Below are positions 13,893-21,150 of a stretch of DNA of 24,548 nt, one piece after another. Source of the stretch: CALKCV01 sp964609515 (lineage in GTDB: Bacteria; Cyanobacteriota; Cyanobacteriia; Cyanobacteriales; Microcoleaceae); contig CAZSTZ010000090.1 in assembly GCA_964609515.1 (NCBI GenBank), positions 1 through 24,548 of the forward strand, in the 5' to 3' direction. Every line of letters begins with the position of its first letter. The first letter of the stretch is position 1. The notes below the pieces were generated by a model. The model was given only the letters and a program-made list of their open reading frames with translations, ran no database searches and was not told the DNA's origin. Position numbers and translations under genes: made by a program.

Positions 13893-14910
13893 TAGAAATA
13901 AAATGGACCCAGAAATCGCCATCTGGCATACAAACGCGGCGGATTAAGCGATAAGAATAGTGGAGGTAGGCCCCGCTGAGGTCGGTACGATAACCGGTAG
14001 AAAACCATTCTCCATAGGGATCGTGAACGAAGAAACCGGCATCGTCAAAACCGACGGCCACCACAATATGACCGAAATAGGTAAAATAGCCGTGCAGAAC
14101 TGCGGGATTGCCACTTACCAACCAATCCTGGACTTCTTCAATTTTGGCATTCTCTTTAAAGACGTCCCGACGCCCGTAATCTCTGACAATGCGAGCTAGA
14201 TCGTAGGGACTGTGGCGGCTGTAACCCCGACTCAAAGCATATTCGTAAAGTTCGTCTTCCAATTGTCCGTATTTAGCAGTAATGCCCAAATATTCCAAAC
14301 ACATAGCAATGGAAGTGACATTACAACTGCCTGTCGGATTGTACCAGTTATCTAATTGGGACTTGTAAGGAACGTCCAGTCGGACAGTTCTGGGTCGGGG
14401 TGGGGGATGAATTCTTTGGTTATTTTCGTAAATTTCAATATGGTTCTCGTAAGCGTACCAAACAGCAGAACCGTTGAAATATTGGCTGCGTAAAGCAACT
14501 CTGAAGTGATTTCTAACCTTGATATAAGCTAGAATCTCGAACTCTTGACCTTCTTCTATAAGCTGTTTTTCTGAGTCGTTGAGTTCTGAAGATTGAATTG
14601 GTTTGGATTTAAAGACAGTGCTTTTAATGGTTTTGATTATTGGGGGAGATGCTGAAACATCTGTCGGCTGAACTTCCAGAAGTTTGAGAGCTGTGATTTC
14701 CCCCACATACCCTGGTTCTTGAGAATTGGTTTCGGTTTGAAACCTATGGAGGGCGGCCGTGGATAGGGGGCCAAAGATTCCATCTACGGGTGGCCCTAAC
14801 ATCCCCAGTTCGATCAGAATAGTTTGGATTTCCCGAGTTAGTTCTTCGTCATCGGCCAAAGCCCTAACGTCGTATTTAAGATCGGTCCCGATAAAGTCTT
14901 TTAGTCTCAT
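13888..14910 (-). CDS. Peptidoglycan-binding domain plus C39-like cysteine peptidase
   Basis: 340 residues. Residues 25-60 are a PG_binding_1 repeat (IQTILIELGMLG, then VDGIFGPLSTAALHRFQ). Residues 118-162 look like a small beta domain (FEILAYIKVRNHFRVAL to WYAYENHIEIYEN). Residues 176-325 are a peptidase C39-like domain: VPYKSQLDNWYNPTGSCNVTSIAMCLEYLG with C196, TYFGHIVVAVGFDD with H281, and FFVHDPYGEW with D297, giving a plausible Cys-His-Asp triad. No signal peptide is visible, which is odd for a wall-directed protein. It may use a non-classical export route or act intracellularly. The final residue and stop fall in a repeat. Confidence 0.85.
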   Translation of the reverse strand: MRLKDFIGTDLKYDVRALADDEELTREIQTILIELGMLGPPVDGIFGPLSTAALHRFQTETNSQEPGYVGEITALKLLEVQPTDVSASPPIIKTIKSTVFKSKPIQSSELNDSEKQLIEEGQEFEILAYIKVRNHFRVALRSQYFNGSAVWYAYENHIEIYENNQRIHPPPRPRTVRLDVPYKSQLDNWYNPTGSCNVTSIAMCLEYLGITAKYGQLEDELYEYALSRGYSRHSPYDLARIVRDYGRRDVFKENAKIEEVQDWLVSGNPAVLHGYFTYFGHIVVAVGFDDAGFFVHDPYGEWFSTGYRTDLSGAYLHYSYRLIRRVCMPDGDFWVHFISR

Positions 14911-14979
14911 TTTTAGCTGCTTTTATCAGTTATGTCCCACGGCAAAAGGTGGCAATCTCCATAATCTTATATTTTTTGG

Positions 14980-15262
14980 TTGACACTCTGCGGTCGCGCA
15001 TACGCGCAGATTCTCCAGGCTATACCTGGAAGGGTCGCATCAATTGGCATTTCTGCCACCGGCCCTCTACCCTGTTGCTTTCGCTTCAGGCTACTTGTTT
15101 TTTTGCTTTCTGGATACTACCACTTAGCTTCTATACGCTCAACGCCCTGCGATTACTTGCCCTCCGGGGAGTTTGAACAATCTTTTTACGGTCCGAGAAG
15201 GGCGGGCATCTCTCATGAACTAGGGTCGTGTCCATGCGCTGGCATTACCCTTACTCACTTTT
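14980..15262 (-). ncRNA. Candidate structured RNA, possible HEARO/omega-type or IS relic
   Basis: Read on the minus strand, an extended -10 (TGG then TATAAT, 15273 to 15265) precedes a run of compact hairpins. These include GGGT...ACCC around CCAGCGCATGG, GC-GAAA-GC with a GNRA loop (about 15076-15083), TGGCA-GAAA-TGCCA (15045-15058), TCCAGG-TATAG-CCTGGA (15030-15014) and a TCTGCG/CGCAGA stem (15010-14987). GTGA lies near the predicted start. Such density is unusual for untranslated spacer. A HEARO RNA without its IscB gene, or an IS200/IS605-type end, are possibilities; no match was checked. Confidence 0.3.
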
Positions 15263-15264
15263 TA

Positions 15265-15273
15265 ATTATACCA
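15265..15273 (-). promoter_or_regulatory. Extended -10 promoter element on the minus strand
   Basis: TGG directly followed by a perfect TATAAT, reading toward lower coordinates. No -35 is recognisable 17 bases upstream, where the sequence is part of the GGCGAC-TTTA-GTCGCC hairpin (15295-15280). It could drive the candidate RNA and the peptidase gene at 14910. Confidence 0.4.
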
Positions 15274-15440
15274 AGTCATGGCGACTAAAGTCGCCGGGTC
15301 GTTTTTCCTCCCCGCTTTAAAAAGGCGGGGCCACCAAACTCCCGAACTTTTTCCGTGTTTTATGTTGGCTTGCATCTCAATTTTGTAAAATCATTCCTTC
15401 ATACTCATACTCAGAACGAGTATTTTGGGGAATGGAGAAT

Positions 15441-15519
15441 TATACTCAGCACGGGCGAAAAATGCGCTTTTTCCCAGAGGCCTCTTTTAAAAGCGCAATT
15501 CCTTGCCGCTTTGAGTATA
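15441..15519. repeat. Three-layer nested inverted repeat
   Basis: TATACTCA (15441-15448) pairs with TGAGTATA (15512-15519). Inside it TGCGCTTTT (15463-15471) pairs with AAAAGCGCA (15489-15497), and at the centre AGAGGCCTCT (15476-15485) is self-complementary. All arms are perfect. No coding potential is evident; it may be a small MITE-like element or a structured RNA. Confidence 0.75.
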
Positions 15520-15520
15520 G

Positions 15521-15570
15521 TACCGATCCGGAGTAGGTCGGGCTCCGCGAACCGGAGCCCGACACCGGTA
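15521..15570. repeat. Dispersed palindrome with GTCGGGCTCCG arms
   Basis: GTCGGGCTCCG (15537-15547) pairs perfectly with CGGAGCCCGAC (15553-15563) across CGAAC, and TACCG/CGGTA frame it. Parts recur at 1204, 4866 and 7686. TTATTAAATTGCTAGTCC follows, as at 1258. Confidence 0.85.
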
Positions 15571-15612
15571 TCTTATTAAATTGCTAGTCCATTAACCATT
15601 ACCGGGTATCTC

Positions 15613-15646
15613 AGAAACCGGGAATTTCTGTAAAAACCGGGTTTCT
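15613..15646. repeat. Degenerate AGAAACCGGG palindrome
   Basis: A decayed relative of the 33-bp palindrome at 10995, lying 12 bases beyond the 3' end of the M16 peptidase gene. It may act as its terminator. Confidence 0.6.
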
Positions 15647-15657
15647 CGATCGCCTTT

Positions 15658-16965
15658 CTAGGGCTTGATAACAACGATACCGTAAGCATCGGTAGACAAA
15701 TATTTGCTGGCAGCTTTTCTAAGGTCAATAGCACTTAAAGATTGAATCGAGGTAGGATAATCAAAAGCAGCTTGTAAACTGCCTACAATAGAATGATAAT
15801 ATCCATATAAATTAGCGCGAGCGCTGGGGGTTTCGTTAGCAAACACAAATCGATTCGCCACCAAGCGCCGAATGCGACTAATCTCTGCAGGAGCGATCGC
15901 CTCTTTAAGAATCTGCCGAAGATGATGGGCGATCGCCTCCTCCACCTCAGCGACATTCTCCTGGGGCAGGCGAGCGGAAACAGAAAACAAACCCTGAGAT
16001 TTATAACTCGTATTGCTAGCAGAAATCGAAGTCACCAATCCCCGATTTTCCCGCAAATCTCGAAACAAGCGAGAAGTTTGCCCTTGCCCCAAAATTGTCG
16101 CCAACACGTCCAAAGCATAAGTCTTGGAAAGCTCCCTCAATCCCGGTACCCGCCAAAACATCATTAACCTCGCCTGCTGGAGAGCAGGATCGACAAACTC
16201 CCCACGGACTATTCCTGTAAAAGGCAGTTCGGGTTCTAAATCTGCTCCAAAAGCTTGCAGTTTCGATGTTTGCCGACCTGGCAGTTCTAAATTTCCTCTA
16301 GCTTCCTTAAAGGCATCGGTGACAGTATCTATTAACTCCTCCACCGGGAGATTACCCGTAGCGACTGCAGTTATCGAAGGCGGTTGATACCAGAAGGCGT
16401 GGAAATCTCGCATTTGTTGGGGAGCGAGTTGAGAAATTACCGAAGCGGGACCGAGAACCGATCGCCTATAGGGTAACTTTTCAAAAGCAATTTCCATTGC
16501 CCGTCGATAGTTGCGACGATTGGGGTTATCTTCAGAGCGCCGAATTTCTTCTAATACTACCAATCGTTCCCGTTCAAAAGCGGCATCCGGGATGCTGGCA
16601 TTGAGTACCACTTCTAAAAGCAGGGGGGCTAATTTCCGAAAATCCTTGGGGGCGCTGGTGATGTAATAGTTGGTATATTCCTGACTGGTAGCGGCATTGG
16701 TTAGGGCACCGCTTTGTTCTACAGCTCGCTCAAATTCTCCACTAGGAATTTTGGGAGTGCCTTTAAAGATGGTGTGTTCGAGAAAGTGGGCCATGCCGTT
16801 GATAGAGTCGGGTTCTCTGGCAGAGCCGGTATCGAGCCAAAGGCTCAGGTTGACTGCTTCTACGGGCAGCTGTTCGGCAATAACGGTCAGGCCGTTGGCT
16901 AGTTTACGAACGGTGGGAGCGTTTAAGGGTTTGCTAGCTGGAGGTTTGATTAAAGTCGAGGTCAT
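15658..16965 (-). CDS. M16-family zinc metallopeptidase
   Basis: 435 residues, the length of a single M16B processing-peptidase-type chain. The inverted zinc motif HxxEH is HFLEH at 60-64, and the distal zinc glutamate is E140 in RLVVLEEIRRSEDNP, 76 residues after H64, as the family requires. So this chain is the catalytic one, not an inactive partner. Residues 220-435 include the second-domain pattern GQGQTSRLFRDLRENRGLVTSISA. No signal peptide is seen. AGGA abuts the ATG, a poor spacing, so the start is probable but not certain. The substrate is unknown; cyanobacterial relatives are annotated as processing or insulinase-like peptidases. Confidence 0.92.
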   Translation of the reverse strand: MTSTLIKPPASKPLNAPTVRKLANGLTVIAEQLPVEAVNLSLWLDTGSAREPDSINGMAHFLEHTIFKGTPKIPSGEFERAVEQSGALTNAATSQEYTNYYITSAPKDFRKLAPLLLEVVLNASIPDAAFERERLVVLEEIRRSEDNPNRRNYRRAMEIAFEKLPYRRSVLGPASVISQLAPQQMRDFHAFWYQPPSITAVATGNLPVEELIDTVTDAFKEARGNLELPGRQTSKLQAFGADLEPELPFTGIVRGEFVDPALQQARLMMFWRVPGLRELSKTYALDVLATILGQGQTSRLFRDLRENRGLVTSISASNTSYKSQGLFSVSARLPQENVAEVEEAIAHHLRQILKEAIAPAEISRIRRLVANRFVFANETPSARANLYGYYHSIVGSLQAAFDYPTSIQSLSAIDLRKAASKYLSTDAYGIVVIKP

Positions 16966-17069
16966 TCCTGGTTTATCTGTGTTTTTAGTCTGCCCTTACC
17001 ATAATGACATTGTTTCAAAATTTTACAAGTTTGGGATTTTCTCTTGACAGAGAGAGTTTTTTGTGGTAA

Positions 17070-17861
17070 TCAGTCGAAGCTTCTCTCCCCCCTCTCCCTT
17101 GTCTCCCTTGTCCCCCTTGTCTCCCCCCTCTCCCTTGTCCCCCTTGTCTCCCTTGTCTCCCCCCTCTCCCTTGTCCCCCTTGTCTCTCTATTCGTAGTGG
17201 CGATCGCCAAAACTCCCGCTACCTTAATTCCTGCTTTGTTCAAAGTAGCGATCGCCGCATTAACCGTCGAACCGGTGGTATAAATATCGTCAATCAATAA
17301 CACCGATCGTCTAACTCGACGGCGGCGAAAACCTTTCCCCACCACAAAAGCATCCTTAACAGTTGTCTCTCTTTTCTCCTTGGAGAGACCGTATAAAGCC
17401 TCCGTTTGTTTGATTCGTTCTAAACCTTCTCGCAGGAAAGGCAAACCGGCCAACTCGCAAAAACTCCTCCCCAGCAGTTCCGCTTGATTGAAACCTCGTT
17501 CTTTTAACTTCTTCCGATGCATGGGAATGGGAACGACGATCGCCTTATCGACTGCCGATAGGGGAGAATTTAACCAACCGTCTGCCAACCAGTGTCCGAG
17601 AGGTCTTGCTAACTGAGGGTTATCGTTATATTTCATTGCAGCGATCGCTCGTTTGAGACTTCCCTTATATTCCCCCCAGACAAAAACCGGCACTTTCCCA
17701 GGAAATTGATGTCCTCCCCCGGGAAACTGACAGCGAAACAATTGTCTTTCGCAATACAAACATAACTCGCTCTTAGTAGGGCGATCGCAAATCGGGCACT
17801 TAGACTTCAGAAATAAACTTAAAAAAGGTTTAAGTATTTTTCTCCAAATCCATTTTCTCAT
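17070..17861 (-). CDS. comF: ComF-family phosphoribosyltransferase with repeat-encoded tail
   Basis: 263 residues. A zinc-ribbon opens the protein (C22, C25, C34, C37 in CPICDRPTKSELCLYC), then VPIPMHRKKLKERGFNQAELL (110-130), and the PRPP loop VLLIDDIYTTGSTVNAA (187-203). This is the ComF / amidophosphoribosyltransferase-like layout; ComF is linked to DNA uptake in competent bacteria. The native protein probably ends near residue 224 (LAIATTN). The remaining 39 residues are a low-complexity RET/RGT/RER/GET repeat produced by 9-base DNA units. It is divergent from the PEP-synthase-like gene, with a palindrome between them. Confidence 0.88.
   Translation of the reverse strand: MRKWIWRKILKPFLSLFLKSKCPICDRPTKSELCLYCERQLFRCQFPGGGHQFPGKVPVFVWGEYKGSLKRAIAAMKYNDNPQLARPLGHWLADGWLNSPLSAVDKAIVVPIPMHRKKLKERGFNQAELLGRSFCELAGLPFLREGLERIKQTEALYGLSKEKRETTVKDAFVVGKGFRRRRVRRSVLLIDDIYTTGSTVNAAIATLNKAGIKVAGVLAIATTNRETRGTRERGETRETRGTRERGETRGTRETRERGERSFD
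17073..17189. repeat. 9-base tandem repeat inside the comF 3' end
   Basis: Plus-strand CTCCCTTGT/CCCCCTTGT/CTCCCCCCT units are organised in three blocks of about 36 bases. Because the unit is a multiple of three it stays in frame and encodes 12-residue repeats in ComF. Confidence 0.9.
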
Positions 17862-17894
17862 AGTCCCAACCCAGACATCGATTTAAGATTCGGC

Positions 17895-17912
17895 AAATAT
17901 GATATCATATTT
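17895..17912. promoter_or_regulatory. Perfect 18-bp palindrome between divergent genes
   Basis: AAATATGATATCATATTT is fully self-complementary and lies 33 bases upstream of comF and 43 bases upstream of the PEP-synthase-like gene. The position and lack of other copies in the window suit an operator for a dimeric regulator; the regulator is unknown. Confidence 0.45.
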
Positions 17913-17955
17913 AGCAACCCATTGCTGTCAAAGCTGCCATGCCTTATTTTAATTC

Positions 17956-20364
17956 GTGAATAACATCTACTGGCTAGATAAAATTAAACCCTCAGATAAA
18001 CAGGCAGGATGCCTGTTTGACGATGATGCGGGAGATGAAGCATTTTATCAAGGTTATCTGATGCAGGAGGGTTATCCTGTAATCCCTGGTTTTGTCATCC
18101 CGCCCGAGTTTTTTTGGCAATTCATCAGAAAAATTGAGTGGTCAGATCCGCTATTTGCCGAGCTTCCTAATTCTTCTTTACATATTAATGTTGCTGATTG
18201 GAAACAACTACAAGCCATTGCCCAAGGTATTCGCTTCTATATTACCACCGCCCCCCTGCCACCCGAATTACTTTCTCAGCTAGAATCTGCTATAGACCAT
18301 TTAAAGGCCGAATTGTTAATTTTTCGTCCTTCTTTAAATTCTTCTGCCCCAGACATTTCCGGCATAGTCGAAACTCGGGTTTGCTCCTCAGAAATAGATG
18401 AGTTTATCTCCACAATAAAACTAATGTGGGCTGAATTTTTCTCGGCAAAAAGCTTATTTTACTGGCAGCAAAAACAGATTTTTACAGAACAACTGAAGCC
18501 GACGATATTAGTGCAGTCAGTTCCCAGAGCGATCGCTTCTGGAAATTTAAAAACTGGGAGGAAAATCTGGAAGATTGAAGCTACTTTTGGTTTAGAATTT
18601 TCTATTATTAGGGGGGAAGTTTTTCCAGACTATTATCAAATAAATCCCGAAACCCAAACCATCATCGATAAAATCTTAGGCAGCAAAACTATAGCTTATA
18701 ATCTGGATGGTCCAACAGAAGCAGAAACTACTCGCGCTCAATTCCCACTCCCCGAGTCTCTAGCTGCCCTACCAGTTTATTTGCTCTCGGAAGAAAAACA
18801 AAATCAATTTTCTCTGTCAGAAAAGGAGACAAAAAAACTAATTAAACTCAGTAAAACATTAACCACGATTTTAGGCAATAATTTTTATTTAGAATGGACT
18901 CTAGCCAAATTACCAGAAAACCAAGAACCGCAATTCTATTTTACTCTGGCAAGACCGTTAAATAAGACTGAAGATATTCGGGAACTAGAAGCAGAAAATC
19001 TCCCATTAGAAAAGACAAAAAACTCTGAGGATAATTCCGGTATTATTAAAGGATTGGCAGCGGCAACGGGAAGAGTCAAAGCTATTGCGAAAGTTTTGAG
19101 AAATCCTCCTCAAAATAACGAAGATTTCCCCGAAGGAAAAATTTTAGTAGTACCCAGCGTTATCCCCGCTTATTTCCCCTTAGTTACAAAAGCTGCCGGT
19201 ATTATTTCTGAAAGGGGGGGCATGACAAGTCATGGGGCAATTTTAGCAAGGGAACTCGGCATTCCTGCGGTAGTCGGAGCTAACAATGCTACTCGGATTA
19301 TCGAGGATGGGGAGGCAGTTTTCATCGATGGAGATGCAGGTGAAATTTATTTAATTGAAAGAGAAATAATGATAAATCAAGAACCAAGTCAAGCGGAAGA
19401 AAAAACCTTAATTACTGATTTTTCATTTCCTCTTGCCACCCAACTTTTAGTCAATATCAGCCAATTAAATTCTCTCGAAATTGTCAAAAAATATCCCGTG
19501 GATGGGGTGGGATTATTGCGTTCTGAATTAATGGCGATTGAATTGTTAGGCAACCAACATCCTCTGATGTGGGTGCAACAAAATCGCGAGTCGGAATTTG
19601 TCGAATTAATGAGCGATCGCTTAACTCAATTTGCCGCCGCTTTTTCACCGCGCCCCGTATTTTATCGTTCCCTAGATTTGCTGCCATTTAATCCTTTAAA
19701 AGAGGGTTCATCGTTAACAAATTATGAAGAAGATTCCCATCCGATTTTAGGATTGCACGGCACTTTTAGTTATATGTTAGATTCCAGTTTATTCGATTTA
19801 GAAATAAAAGTTTTAGAACGAGTTTATCAATCTGGTTTTAATAACGTCCATCTAATTTTACCCTTCGTGCGAACCCTGGAAGAATTTGTCTTTTGTCGGC
19901 GGCGAGTTGAAGAGATGTGGAAAGAAAAACCCGCTAATTTTGAAATTTGGATAATGGCGGAGGTGCCTTCAGTTTTATTTTTACTACCAGAATATGTAAA
20001 AGCAGGAGTTGGGGGAATTTCTATCGGCACTAACGATTTAACTCAATTGTTGTTAGGCGCTAACCGCGAACAACCGGAAATGGCAACCGCTCTTCCACCT
20101 TATCATCCTGCCGTAATGAGGGCGATTAAACAGTTAATTTCTCTGGCAAATACCGCCGGAATTCCTTGTTCTATTTGCGGGGATGCTCCTGCTTTATATC
20201 CCCAAATAATTGATGATTTGGTGCCCTGGGGGATTACTTCGATTTCTGTTAATCCCAATGCAGTAGAAGCAACTTATCGAGCGATCGCTCGCGCCGAACA
20301 TCGCTTGCTTTTGGAAGTTGCAAGAGAATCTGCCAAAAAACCAGGTTTTTTGGAAAAACCGTAG
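17956..20364 (+). CDS. PEP-synthase/PPDK-like protein with divergent ATP-binding domain
   Basis: 802 residues from GTG 17956, the length of PEP synthase (pyruvate + ATP to PEP). The central swivel domain is intact: GGMTSHGAILARELGIPAVVG, with the phosphoryl-carrying His near residue 426. The C-terminal PEP-binding barrel keeps its key residues: R in GVGLLRSELM, R in YRSLDLLPFN, E in IMAEVPS, N/D in IGTNDLTQL and C in SICGDAP (about 741). The N-terminal 340 residues are atypical. The VGGKxASL and VRSSATAEDLP motifs are not visible, GLGE reads GLEF, and the usual QARP reads TLARP. So ATP use may be lost or changed. The last nine residues (KKPGFLEKP) and the stop come from a dispersed repeat. 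Confidence 0.82.
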   Translation: MNNIYWLDKIKPSDKQAGCLFDDDAGDEAFYQGYLMQEGYPVIPGFVIPPEFFWQFIRKIEWSDPLFAELPNSSLHINVADWKQLQAIAQGIRFYITTAPLPPELLSQLESAIDHLKAELLIFRPSLNSSAPDISGIVETRVCSSEIDEFISTIKLMWAEFFSAKSLFYWQQKQIFTEQLKPTILVQSVPRAIASGNLKTGRKIWKIEATFGLEFSIIRGEVFPDYYQINPETQTIIDKILGSKTIAYNLDGPTEAETTRAQFPLPESLAALPVYLLSEEKQNQFSLSEKETKKLIKLSKTLTTILGNNFYLEWTLAKLPENQEPQFYFTLARPLNKTEDIRELEAENLPLEKTKNSEDNSGIIKGLAAATGRVKAIAKVLRNPPQNNEDFPEGKILVVPSVIPAYFPLVTKAAGIISERGGMTSHGAILARELGIPAVVGANNATRIIEDGEAVFIDGDAGEIYLIEREIMINQEPSQAEEKTLITDFSFPLATQLLVNISQLNSLEIVKKYPVDGVGLLRSELMAIELLGNQHPLMWVQQNRESEFVELMSDRLTQFAAAFSPRPVFYRSLDLLPFNPLKEGSSLTNYEEDSHPILGLHGTFSYMLDSSLFDLEIKVLERVYQSGFNNVHLILPFVRTLEEFVFCRRRVEEMWKEKPANFEIWIMAEVPSVLFLLPEYVKAGVGGISIGTNDLTQLLLGANREQPEMATALPPYHPAVMRAIKQLISLANTAGIPCSICGDAPALYPQIIDDLVPWGITSISVNPNAVEATYRAIARAEHRLLLEVARESAKKPGFLEKP

Positions 20365-20439
20365 AAATCAAAAAACCATAGAAACCCGGTTTTTTGAAAA
20401 AACCATAGAAACCCGGTTTTTTGAAAAAACCGGGTTTCT
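20337..20439. repeat. AAACCCGGTTTTTT repeat cluster, probable terminator
   Basis: A degenerate unit overlaps the end of the upstream gene. Two exact 27-base units follow (20370-20396 and 20397-20423), and a perfect 33-bp palindrome closes the cluster (20407-20439, 16-bp arms, central G). The final stem with T-runs can terminate transcription. Confidence 0.88.
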
Positions 20440-20563
20440 GAAATATGAAAATTTTCCGGAAACATTTTTAAAGGTTAGATAAAAGAGCCAGATTCGGAAA
20501 TAGCTAATTAACAAAAGCGCGATTACCTATTTCCCATTAGCCATTACCTATTTAAAAATAACC

Positions 20564-21007
20564 ATGAAACGGAAAATTATCGCAGCGACAACCCTCCTAA
20601 CAGCTATTAACCTATTTGCCGCTTATCCGGTTTTTTCTCAACCAGCATTTAGGGGCGAATTGGAAATAACAGACGGCGATGCCCAAACCTCCGTTAATCC
20701 CAATTTACCAATTAAGATTAAACTCTTAAACCAAACGGAAAAACTCGTAGAATACGCTCGCTCTATCTCTTATCCTCAACCTTTACCACCGGGAGCTACG
20801 GCAGAGCTTTTGGTCAAAAGCAGGGGTGACGAAGATTATCTCGCCAGCATCCTTATTAATACTCCCAATTTCACTAATCCCTTGATTTACGATTTTGAGG
20901 TAGTCGGTAATATCGTCACGGTAACAATTAAACCCACCACTGCCTCTAATCCCAATCAACAAAAAAGCATTTATATCGATAGAGACGGACATATTTATGC
21001 TTTTTAG
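20564..21007 (+). CDS. Small secreted protein of unknown function
   Basis: 147 residues with a signal peptide: KRK, a hydrophobic stretch 5-20, and cleavage likely after VFS (residue 25). The mature protein is rich in beta-type sequence: PAFRGELEITDG, LPIKIKLLNQTEKLVEYARSI, AELLVKSRGDEDYLASILIN, YDFEVVGNIVTVTIKP and SIYIDRDGHIYAF. No cysteine or known motif is seen. An extracytoplasmic beta-sandwich is the likely fold. It is preceded by a 200-base repeat-rich spacer, so it is probably transcribed alone; the function is unknown. Confidence 0.7.
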   Translation: MKRKIIAATTLLTAINLFAAYPVFSQPAFRGELEITDGDAQTSVNPNLPIKIKLLNQTEKLVEYARSISYPQPLPPGATAELLVKSRGDEDYLASILINTPNFTNPLIYDFEVVGNIVTVTIKPTTASNPNQQKSIYIDRDGHIYAF

Positions 21008-21017
21008 GGAATGGGAT

Positions 21018-21140
21018 CCCCCTCCCGTCCCCCTTAAAAAGGGGGAGGCCAGAGGAATAAATTTTAGTTTTTCTGGGGAATAGGGAATAGGGAATGGGGA
21101 ATAGGGAATTACCCATTACCCATTACCCATTACCCATTCC
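21018..21140. repeat. Repeats between convergent genes
   Basis: A CCCCCTCCC...GGGGGAGG hairpin (about 21019-21050) is followed by GGGGAAT/AGGGAAT units (about 21075-21108) and four exact ACCCATT units (21111-21138). The hairpin may end transcription of the upstream gene; the rest is the same STRR type as at 13832. Confidence 0.82.
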
Positions 21141-21150
21141 CCATTTTCAA

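Larger units (their letters stand above)
14911..15657. other. Gene-poor 750-base region rich in inverted repeats
   Basis: No convincing protein gene is seen on either strand. It holds a block of small hairpins at 14987-15294, a second hairpin at 15310-15330 (CCCCGC/GCGGGG), a nested inverted repeat (15441-15519), a dispersed palindrome (15521-15570) and a degenerate AAACCGGG repeat (15613-15646). Open frames on the plus strand at 14949-15288 lack start signals and family resemblance. Confidence 0.7.

Noticed and set aside
14949..15288. Plus-strand open frames of 75 and 102 codons in the gene-poor region
   Set aside because: No ribosome site, Cys/Pro/Leu-rich sequence without domain resemblance, and they cover the run of hairpins on both strands.
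20274..20465. Minus-strand frame encoding repeated FFQKTGFLWF
   Set aside because: It is a translation of the AAACCCGGTTTTTT repeat.
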